Shown one piece after another: positions 1 to 7,600 of a stretch of 64,000 bases of DNA. Source of the DNA: Micromonospora sp. MA102 (GTDB taxonomy: Bacteria > Actinomycetota > Actinomycetes > Mycobacteriales > Micromonosporaceae). The notes under the pieces were generated by a model, which saw only the letters and a list, made by a program, of their open reading frames with translations, was not told where the DNA came from and did no database searches. The position numbers and the translations under genes are program-made. Position 1 is the first letter of the stretch. Each line of letters starts with the position of its first letter. Where the stretch lies: NCBI RefSeq assembly GCF_025460765.1, contig NZ_JAMWEG010000019.1, positions 57,897 to 121,896 of the forward strand. The letters run 5' to 3'.

Positions 1-1013
1 GTCTGCACCGCGTCCGCCCGGCGCTCCTCCACGGCCAGCGGCTCGTCGGTGTCGTCCTCGGCGTTGAGGCCGCCGTCGCGCAGCAGCACCAGCCGCAGCC
101 GGGTGGCGTCGCCGTCGGTCTCCTCGGGGTCGGCGAAGATGTCCCGCTCCCCCTCGACCAGGCCGCCGAAGACGCCGTCGAGCAGGCCGACCCGGCCCCG
201 GCCCGCCTCGCCCAACGCCCCGGTGACGACCGGGTAGCGGGCGTTGGCGGAGAGCGTGTCGCCGAACCGGCGGGCCGCGACGGTCGCCAGCGGCGACGAG
301 CCCCAGACGATCGGGATCGACCCGGACAGGCCCAGGGCCAGCGACTTCGCCGGGTTGACGAAGGACTCGGCGGTGGGCCGGCACCGGTCGGCGTCGGCGT
401 CCAACCGGGCCGCGGTCTCGGCCAGGTCCGCCTCGTTGACCTTCACGAGCCCGAGCGTACGGGCGGCGAGCAGGACCGGCACGGTGAGCGCCCAGAGGCT
501 GGCCCGGGCCGGGGCACGCCGGGGCACCGGGATGAACGGCGCGCGGGCCCGCTCGGCCACCGACTGGAGCTGCGAGTCCGGCGCGCCGACGGCGACCAGG
601 CGGGCGCCCCTCCGGTGGGCGGCCTCGGCGGCGCCCAGCGCCTCGGGGCTGCGGCCGGAGGCGCTCACCGCGATGACCACGTCCGCCGCGCCCACCCAGC
701 CGGGCACCCCGGCGCTGCGGTGCGGGATCACCGGCACCGGGCAGCGCGGCCCGGCCACCGTGGCCAGCACGTCGCCGGTACGCCCGGCCGTGCCGATGCC
801 CGCGATCACCACCGCCCGGGGGCGGCCCTCGTCGGCGAGGACGGTCAGGTTCGCCTCGGCGGCCAGCGCCGCCGACTCACGGACCTGCGCGCCGGCGGAG
901 GCGGTGAACCGGAGCATGCCGCCCGGGTCGTGCTCGGCCAGCCGGTCCGGATTGTCCAGCAATGACTCGTCCGCGTGCCGGTGCCCGCTGACCCCGGCCG
1001 TACCCTCCATCAT
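1..1013 (-). CDS. SIS-domain sugar-phosphate isomerase (partial)
   Basis: The gene runs off the left edge, so the 3' end is missing; about 337 residues are visible. The start is ATG at 1013, overlapping the TGA of the Trm112 gene as ATGA. The N-terminal third has a sugar-isomerase (SIS) pattern: a beta strand plus loop reading VVIAGIGTAGRTGDV, followed by DVVIAVSASGRSPEAL, where the Ser-Gly-rich turn binds sugar phosphate. The second half (KSLALGLSGSIPIVWGSSPLATVAARRFGDTLSANARYPV) fits the second SIS subdomain of bifunctional phosphoglucose/phosphomannose isomerases. Pairing with Trm112 next to mannose-metabolism genes is familiar from actinobacteria. Likely role: interconversion of hexose 6-phosphates feeding GDP-mannose. 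Exact substrate is not shown by the sequence. Confidence 0.85.
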   Translation of the reverse strand, partial: MMEGTAGVSGHRHADESLLDNPDRLAEHDPGGMLRFTASAGAQVRESAALAAEANLTVLADEGRPRAVVIAGIGTAGRTGDVLATVAGPRCPVPVIPHRSAGVPGWVGAADVVIAVSASGRSPEALGAAEAAHRRGARLVAVGAPDSQLQSVAERARAPFIPVPRRAPARASLWALTVPVLLAARTLGLVKVNEADLAETAARLDADADRCRPTAESFVNPAKSLALGLSGSIPIVWGSSPLATVAARRFGDTLSANARYPVVTGALGEAGRGRVGLLDGVFGGLVEGERDIFADPEETDGDATRLRLVLLRDGGLNAEDDTDEPLAVEERRADAVQ

Positions 1014-1219
1014 CGCGGCGACCCGGAGCCGCGCGTGTCGTCCGCCGCGGGGCCGCCACGGGCCTCGTCGAGGAGCAGCACCGGGACGTCGTCCCGGACC
1101 TCGAAGATCCGACCGCACTCGGTGCAGGTCAGCGTCTGGGCCTGCGGGTCGTAGTCGAGCGGTGCGTGGTGCGTGTCCGGGCAGGCGAGGATCTCGAGCA
1201 ACTGCGGGTCCAGGGCCAC
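1010..1219 (-). CDS. Trm112 family zinc-ribbon protein
   Basis: Sixty-nine residues starting at GTG 1219, with AAGGAG about 8 bases upstream. The pattern is that of small Trm112-like proteins: LLEILACPDTHHAPLDY, then TLTCTECGRIFEVRDDVPVLL, with Cys13, His16/His17 and a later Cys-x-x-Cys that could hold zinc. In eukaryotes Trm112 activates methyltransferases; the free-standing bacterial version has no firmly assigned partner. The stop overlaps the SIS gene start, so the two are translationally coupled. The tail after about residue 55 (GGPAADDTRGSGSPR) looks disordered. Confidence 0.85.
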   Translation of the reverse strand: MALDPQLLEILACPDTHHAPLDYDPQAQTLTCTECGRIFEVRDDVPVLLLDEARGGPAADDTRGSGSPR

Positions 1220-1397
1220 GGCGCGGCTCCTTCCACGTATGCGGTCTCACCGGTCGGCGGTGCCGTCCGGCGCACGCGATCTTATCGGCGAACCAACCCG
1301 GGCACCGCGTCACATCTCGGCACCGGGTGCGCGGCCACCCGGTCAGGTCGCCGTCACCCACCGTCACCGTAACCCCGGCGACCCGCCGGGTTCCGGT

Positions 1398-2369
1398 TCA
1401 GCGGGGCACGCGGGGCAGCACGGTGGTGGCGTCACCACCCGCGGCGGCCGGCGGCTCGCCGTCCGGCCGGTCGGTCGTGGCCGAGGAGGCGCCGTAGACG
1501 CTTCCCGTCGAGGCGGGCGGCTGCTGTCCGTACACCTGGCCGGCGGGCGCGCCGGAACGGTAGGTCGTGCTGCCGCGCGGGAGCGGGACCGGCGGATGAC
1601 CGGCGTCCGGCTGCCCGTCCGTCTTCTCCGCGCGGTTGCGGCGGACCAGCAGCACGATCAGCGCGACGCCGACCAGTACCAGTGCGATGCCGAACCACAT
1701 GATCGGGGAACCTCCGGAGGACGAGTCGTCGGCCTCGGTGCCGGCGGCCGGGTCGATCGCGGCGGCCACCGCCGAGGTGGTGCCGGACTCCGCCGGCGTG
1801 GTCGCGACGGCGCTCGGGGTGGGGGTCGGCGACGGCTTGCGGGACGGCGTCGGGCTGGGGCTGGCGGTGGGCTCCGCACCCACCACACGGGCCGCGGTGG
1901 CGGACCGGCCGAGGACCCGCCCGTTCGCGGCGCTCGCCTCGCCGACCACGTCCAACCGCCCGCCGGTCACACCGGCCAGGAAGGCCACCCGGTAGCGGAC
2001 CGTGATCCCCTTGCCCTTGCAGAGGGCCGCGTTGGCGGGCGACGTCTGTCCCGTGGCGACCGCGCCGCCACCGCCGGACACCGGCACCGGCACCCACCGG
2101 CCACCGCTGGCCACCTGCACGTGGACCTGGTCCGCCCGCAGGCCGTCGAGCCGCAGCCCCAGCGCGGTGCGGAGCAGTACGCAGCCGTCGGTGCGCTTGC
2201 GCACCTCGACCGCCACCGTGCCCGCCGAGCCACCGGCCGTGAAGCGGCTCGCCGAGCGCACCTCCACCCGGTCGTCAGCGGCCAGCGCCGGGGACGCCGC
2301 GCCGGCCACCAGGCCGCCCAGCATCACACCGACCGTGGCCCACCGCGCCGCGTGTCGCCTCACCGACAT
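1398..2369 (-). CDS. Secreted, C-terminally membrane-anchored protein of unknown function
   Basis: About 323 residues. I prefer ATG 2369 (MSVRRHAARW) with GAGG about 6 bases upstream; a GTG two codons earlier (2375) is possible. It starts with a signal peptide (basic start, hydrophobic WATVGVMLGGLVAGAA, ending in ASPALA). A beta-rich extracellular domain of about 140 residues follows, with one Cys pair (CVLLRTALGL and LCKGKGITV). Next is a Pro/Ser/Thr spacer (SPSPTPSRKPSPTPTPS), one membrane helix (IMWFGIALVLVGVALIVLLV), then basic residues and a disordered cytoplasmic tail of about 80 residues. There is no LPxTG sortase motif. I do not recognise the family; the layout suggests a cell-surface protein. 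Confidence 0.75.
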   Translation of the reverse strand: MSVRRHAARWATVGVMLGGLVAGAASPALAADDRVEVRSASRFTAGGSAGTVAVEVRKRTDGCVLLRTALGLRLDGLRADQVHVQVASGGRWVPVPVSGGGGAVATGQTSPANAALCKGKGITVRYRVAFLAGVTGGRLDVVGEASAANGRVLGRSATAARVVGAEPTASPSPTPSRKPSPTPTPSAVATTPAESGTTSAVAAAIDPAAGTEADDSSSGGSPIMWFGIALVLVGVALIVLLVRRNRAEKTDGQPDAGHPPVPLPRGSTTYRSGAPAGQVYGQQPPASTGSVYGASSATTDRPDGEPPAAAGGDATTVLPRVPR

Positions 2370-2676
2370 CTCCACCTCACCGCTTCCGCCCCGGACGGGA
2401 TCCGCCGGTCAGGTTACTACCGGCCCCGAGTGGCACCTGCCCATCGAGCACCCCGCATGTGTGCCGCGACACCCCCGCGACACCCGCTCCATCCTCGACG
2501 CGACCCGACCCGCCCGCATGATCAAATCCGGCCGTCCACGGCCGGAGTCACCATCGCCGATGGCCGGCGACGCGGCGGGAATCTTGGACACTTACCCACG
2601 CGGTACGAACGACAACCGTCCAAGATTCACACCGCCGCCTGCACGATCGGGCCGGGCCGGGTGCGGCGGCCGGCCG
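2370..2676. other. 307-base intergenic stretch upstream of the secreted-protein gene
   Basis: No convincing gene. It holds a perfect 11-bp inverted repeat (GAATCTTGGAC at 2579-2589, GTCCAAGATTC at 2618-2628), which may end endonuclease V transcription, and a 20-nt near-perfect palindrome at 2527-2546 (TCCGGCCGT, CC, ACGGCCGGA). The promoter of the secreted-protein gene should lie between about 2380 and 2500; I cannot pick a clear -10/-35 pair. Confidence 0.5.
2579..2628. terminator. Inverted repeat downstream of endonuclease V
   Basis: Perfect 11-bp arms GAATCTTGGAC (2579-2589) and GTCCAAGATTC (2618-2628) around a 28-base loop, 49-98 bases after the stop of the leftward endonuclease V gene. 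There is no T-tract. The long loop makes it a weaker terminator candidate; it could instead be a dispersed intergenic repeat. Confidence 0.4.
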
Positions 2677-3405
2677 TCAGGCGCTCGCGGCCGGATCGCC
2701 CTCGTCGGCCGGCGCGGCGGTCCGGAAGTCTTCGGTAAGGGCCCGGCGGCAGAGCCGGTCGGCCGTGCGGGTCGTCTCCGGCAGCCGGTACCGGGATGTC
2801 GACGCCAGCACCCGGTCGACCGCGTTGTCCAGACTCATCCGGTGCCCGACGCTGACGAACACCGGCTTCACCCCGTCGCGGGTCCGCAGCACCCGACCCA
2901 CCACCTCACCGCCGTCGCGCAGCGGCGTCCAGGCGCCCCGCTCCGGCGCCGGCTCGTCCCAGACCCCGACCAGCGGCGTCTTCGCCACCCCGATCGAGGG
3001 CAGCCCGGTCACCAGCCCGAGGTGGCAGGCCAGCCCGAACCGGCGCGGATGCGCCAACCCGTGCCCGTCGCAGATCAACACTTCCGGCCGGGCCGTCAAC
3101 CGGTCCAGGGCCGACAGCAAGGCCGGCAGCTCACGGAAGGCGAACAGCCCCGGCACGTAGTCGAACGCCGGCCGGCCCACGCTCACCGCCTCGTCCACCA
3201 CGGCGAGCGTGGCCGCGTCCAGCACGGTGACGGCCGCCGCGAGCCGGTCACCGCTCTCGGCGTAGGCGACGTCCAGCCCGGCGACCGTCGCGGGCGCCGT
3301 CGGCCCCGGCCCCACCAGGTCGACCCGCGACCGCAACTCCTCCTGTACGCGCAACGCCTCCGCCACGTCGGCCGGCGGGCGGTACGGCACTCCACCGCCC
3401 GTCAC
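2677..3405 (-). CDS. nfi: Endonuclease V (deoxyinosine 3' endonuclease)
   Basis: A 242-residue protein, normal length for the family, starting at GTG 3405. Endonuclease V cuts the second phosphodiester bond 3' of hypoxanthine in DNA, starting repair of deaminated adenine. The metal-binding acidic residues are present: Asp45 in VAGLDVAY, Glu92 in YVPGLFAFRE and Asp113 in CDGHGLAHPRRFG. The family lysine is Lys141 in GVAKTPL. A late VFVSVGHR with the conserved His is also present. The C-terminal 20 residues are a disordered extension. It stands alone, with no obvious operon partner. Confidence 0.95.
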   Translation of the reverse strand: MTGGGVPYRPPADVAEALRVQEELRSRVDLVGPGPTAPATVAGLDVAYAESGDRLAAAVTVLDAATLAVVDEAVSVGRPAFDYVPGLFAFRELPALLSALDRLTARPEVLICDGHGLAHPRRFGLACHLGLVTGLPSIGVAKTPLVGVWDEPAPERGAWTPLRDGGEVVGRVLRTRDGVKPVFVSVGHRMSLDNAVDRVLASTSRYRLPETTRTADRLCRRALTEDFRTAAPADEGDPAASA

Positions 3406-3549
3406 GGCCGGCCGTCCCCCCGGTCGGCGTCGCGACCGCAGTACGGCCCGGCGCCCCGGCCCGGATTCGGCCGGCCGGACCGGTGGTACGTCCGGTCGGC
3501 GTCGGCCTCGGCGCCCGTCATCGCCCCACCGTAGCCAACCCTGTCCGGG

Positions 3550-4128
3550 TCACTGGCCGATGCGGCCGTCGATCAGCTCACGCAGCAGGTCCGCGTGGCC
3601 GTTGTGCCGGGCGTACTCCTCGATCATGTGCACCAGCAGCTCCCGCAGCGAGATCTCCCCGTCACCGTGCCGCCCCTTGACGTCCAGGTTCGGGGCCGAG
3701 GCGACGAACCGCTCCGCGTACGCGACCTCCTCCCGCCAGGCCGCCCAGGCCTGCTCGACCACGGCCGGGTCACCCACCGCGCCGTGGAAGTCGGCGTCCC
3801 GGTCCGCCTGGTGCCGCCAGATCCGCGGTGCGTCCTCGCCCGCCATGGTGCGGCGGAACCAGCCCCGCTCCACCTCCGCCATGTGCCGGACCAACCCCAG
3901 CAGCGACATGGGCGACGGGGGGACCGACCGCCGGGCCAACTGCTCGGCGTCGAGGCCCGCGCACTTGAGTTCCAGGGTGAGGCGCTGGTCCCGCAGGTAG
4001 TTGACCAGGATGCTCAGCTCGTCGTCGAACCCGCCCTCCGAACGGGGGTCGTCCTCCGGCTTGACGAACATGTTCGACCAGGCGAACTGAGGAGTGGGCC
4101 GGTCGGCATCGGTACCCGCGTCAGACAT
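3550..4128 (-). CDS. DinB / DUF664 family protein
   Basis: About 192 residues from ATG 4128 (MSDAGTDADRPTPQF), chosen because GAGAAGG lies about 8 bases upstream. An ATG 12 codons earlier (4164) is less well placed. The core is a DinB four-helix bundle: LVNYLRDQRLTLELKCAGLDAEQLARRSVPPSPMSLLGLVRHMAEVERGWF carries the first metal-ligand His (RHMAEVE), and LLVHMIEEYARHNGHADLLRE carries the C-terminal His pair typical of this group. In actinobacteria many such proteins are thiol (mycothiol) transferases or isomerases; which substrate applies here cannot be told. It stands downstream of the toxin operon but 50 bases away, so it is probably unrelated. Confidence 0.85.
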   Translation of the reverse strand: MSDAGTDADRPTPQFAWSNMFVKPEDDPRSEGGFDDELSILVNYLRDQRLTLELKCAGLDAEQLARRSVPPSPMSLLGLVRHMAEVERGWFRRTMAGEDAPRIWRHQADRDADFHGAVGDPAVVEQAWAAWREEVAYAERFVASAPNLDVKGRHGDGEISLRELLVHMIEEYARHNGHADLLRELIDGRIGQ

Positions 4129-4182
4129 GCCCGGACCTTCTCGCCCTGGGACGGCGGCCGGCAAGGCATTTTGCCGGCGGGG

Positions 4183-4626
4183 TCAGGAGGCGGCGGTGGC
4201 GATGGTGGGGTCTGCGCCCGGATCACCGGCCTGCTGAAGCTGCTCCTCGAACATCACAAACGTCCGCCGCCGAATCCCCCTGATCAGCGCCTGCTCCTCC
4301 AAGGTCGGGTAGCGGCGCTCACGGCCCAAGGTCTCCTCGATCGCCCTCACGGTCTCGTAAAGAGCAAAGACCGGCCCCTCACCACGGAGGTAGCGGCCAC
4401 GGTCATGCTCCGTGAGCTGAACGAACTCCTCGCGCGATATCTCGTTGACCTCATCTCCTCCAACGAAGAACACCTTGTCGATCAGGTTGTTCGCAGCCTT
4501 CCAGCCACCTGTGTCCTTGGACAGCCGCCATCCAGCAACGCCGCCGTCGCTGGTTTCGACCAGCTTCAGAGGGGACTCGTAGTAGTTGAAAAATCTCGGC
4601 AGGGTCAAGCCTCTCTGCTGACTCAT
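4183..4626 (-). CDS. Putative immunity protein for the adjacent toxin
   Basis: 147 residues, ATG 4626 overlapping the toxin stop by ATGA, so translation is coupled. I do not recognise the family. It looks cytoplasmic: no signal peptide or membrane segment, acidic middle (FFVGGDEVNEISREEFVQLTEHDRGRYL), then a helical region rich in Glu/Arg (LYETVRAIEETLGRERRYPTLEEQALIRGIRRRTFVMFEEQLQQ). Base composition is visibly less GC-rich than the surrounding genome, matching the toxin tip it follows. Position immediately after a polymorphic toxin, small size and shared composition argue for an immunity role. This is inference from context, not from a domain match. Confidence 0.6.
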   Translation of the reverse strand: MSQQRGLTLPRFFNYYESPLKLVETSDGGVAGWRLSKDTGGWKAANNLIDKVFFVGGDEVNEISREEFVQLTEHDRGRYLRGEGPVFALYETVRAIEETLGRERRYPTLEEQALIRGIRRRTFVMFEEQLQQAGDPGADPTIATAAS

Positions 4627-7600
4627 TGCGGTGGCGCCTCCCCGGTCGTCTCATTCAGTGCTCGCCAATAGATGTCCTGCGCCCGTCGCAACAGTCCGTC
4701 CCGGAGAGCTCGCTCACGTTCCGTCAATGGTCGACCGTCAGCTTCGGAAATCACCTCAAGATCACGTCGAACCTCGTACAGGGCATGCTCCCACTCCGCG
4801 ATCTCGTCGAGCGAATTCAGGTGTAGCCGAAGCTCCGCAACATGACCATTGGACATGCGGAGGTTCAACAGCACATCGCGATAGCCACTCTGCTGCGGCT
4901 TGAGGAATCGGTCCTTGATATGGAGGATCACCACGTCCGGGTCGGCGGACAGTCGGTCCAATGATCGATAGATGTCATCGAGTCGACGGAACTGCACCTT
5001 GGCGCCAGCCAGATCCTTCAGCTGGGCCGCATCGTTCTCATACTCCACGAGCTTGTCCAGCACCCGTTCCCTGCTCTTCGGCTCTGTTCTCCAGTCGGGT
5101 TGCCCATCGTCCCCGGCAACAGCGATGGCAAGTTCGGTTAGTTCCTGTTGCGCCACAGTCGCATCGACATAGAGCTGATCGACGTAGGCGAGCCGGTAGG
5201 TCTCGTCGTCACGCCGTGAGTCGTCGAACCCCAGCTGGATGTTCGATTGTCCGCGACTCGCGATTGCAGCAGCGATCCGGCGCTGGTCCTCGGTGACGGG
5301 TGTCGGTAGTGGCTTCGTCGCCTTCGGCGTGATTACAGCGCCGGGCCCATGAGTTGCGATGTCGTTCAGGACGTCGCCCAGCACGTCGATCGCCTCTTGG
5401 TGGCTGGCCAGGTGGTGGAGGGTGATCGGACGGGCGGTCAGCGAGTTGGCGAGTTCCGGTGTCGAGAGGATCATCCGGACCAGGTCGGGGCGCTGCGCGA
5501 GCTGCCGTACCAGGGTCTCGGCCAGCAGTCCCTCGTGTCGGGGTGGCGCCTCCCAGGTGTGGTCGAGCATCTGCCTGACCCGCGGGTCGGCGAGCAGTCG
5601 CGTCAGGTCACCGGCCGCCGCCGGATCCAGTTCCGGCACCAGCCGTTGCAGCGTCGGCCCGTCGGCGTGTTGCGCCAGCTCGACCGGCGTCACCCCGGCG
5701 GCGAAGACCTCGTCCAGGCTGCCGCTCGCGGCCAGTGCGTCCCGCACGTACAGCCCGGCGGCGATCCGGTCGGCGTGCGCGTCACGGTGCGCGTTCCGCG
5801 TCCGGATCGCTTCCGGCTCGGTGTCCGGAGCGCTGCCGGGGAACGAGGTGCCGTCCGGCCGGTGGTGGAAGGTGGTGGTTTCGCCGAGCAGGTGGACGTG
5901 GTTGAAGTCCGGCGAGTCGCCATCGTCGGGCGCCGGCGGGGGTGGTGGTTCGACTGGTCGGGGCGGCGGCGATGGTTCCACCGGGTCGGGCAGGACGTTG
6001 TAGTCGCCCGGCGGCCGGCCCGCGAGCGGCATCGGATTACCGTCGGGACCGAGCACCAGCGCGTCGACGCCCACCACGTTGTGTGGGTCGCGGACACCAC
6101 TGTGGGTGTAGAGCGGATGCCTGCTCATCCGGCCGGTCTGCGGGTCCAGGTAGAGGACCGAGCCGTCCTGGTTCAGCGCCACCCAGGCGTGGGATCCCCC
6201 GCCCTCGTAGGTGGTGATGAGGAACGCGTAGCTGCCGTGGCCGCCCGCCAGGAGCTGCCCGTGCAGATCGCGGTAACCGCCCTCGACCACCCGACGCGTC
6301 TCGTGGTCGGGGACGCCCGGCAGGGCGGCGGGACAGAGATTCTGGAACCGCCCGCCGGTGGTCTCCTCGACCCGACGCGGGCCGTCCGCCTCACCGCCCA
6401 CCGGGCGATGGACGTCCCCCAGGAGGTAGCCGTCGAAGGTACGCGGCGCGGAGACCCGCGGCCGGCCGTGCATCCAGGTCTCGAAGAGCGACAACGTGCA
6501 GTCCAGGCAGTTGATGCCCCGGGTGGCGTCCGCCGCGGGTCCGCCGTCGTTCGCCAGCCGGAACCACCCGCCCCGGCGGGGGTCGGCGGTCCGCACCACC
6601 CTGCCGTCGGGGTGCCGCGGCATCTGGCGCTCCAGGTCGGTCTGGTGCAGCGCGAGCGGTGGCCGGAGGCCGCCCCGCATGCCGTACCGGCGCGAGCGGT
6701 CGATGGGTGGTGGACGGCCGTCGCCGGTGAGCGCCGAGTGGTCCGCCGTCTCGACGGCACCCAGCGCGAGGTCGGCGACATCGTCATTGATCCGGTAGAA
6801 GTCGACGTCGTCCTCGACCATCACCTCGGCCGGCACCACCGACCCGGCGAGGACACGCTGCGCCTCCTCACGCAGTTCGAGGGCCTCGATGCTGGCTTCG
6901 CGCGCCTCCCGATACCACCGGGCGGCGGCCAGGTCCCGGCCGGCGCGATCGAACTCGGTGGCCTGTGCTCCCCAGTCGCTTGCCCGCTCCTCGTGGTAGT
7001 CAGCGCGCTCGCGAAGCCAGTCCGCCCGCTGCTGGCGGCGGCTCTCCTCGTACCACTCCCGCTGCGACCGGAGATAGCCGTGGTAGCGACGCCTGTCGAG
7101 GGCCTCCCGATCGGCGGTGAGTCGCGCCGCCCGTTCCTGGGGGGTCATCCGGCGCGGTGGCGGCGGGTCAGAGGGGCCGGGCAGTGTCGGCGGAGGGTCG
7201 GACGCGGGACGCGGTGGGGCCAGCGCCTCCAGCAGAGGAAAGCGGGGGTTCGGCACAGGCCGGGGGTCGGGTCCGCTGACCGATGCCCCCGGCCCTGGGC
7301 CAGCGACCGGTGCGGGGTTCGGGTGCGCCGACGGGGCGGCCAGCGAACCGACCTGCCCGGTCGTGGTGCCCACCGGTGTCTGGTCCGCGGGCGCCGGTAT
7401 CGGCCCGTGCGCGGGTGGGGCAACGGCGGCAGGCGGGCCGACCACGGTCGGCGGGGCCGCCGCCTGCATCGGCGCGGTCTGGGTCGGCGTGCCGACGCCG
7501 GGCAGCCCGGAGGTCTTGACCGGACCGGACGTCGGCTCGGCGGTGTCGGAACCGGGCGCCCCGGCAACGGGCGTTTCGACGGCCACGGCCGAGAGCGTCG

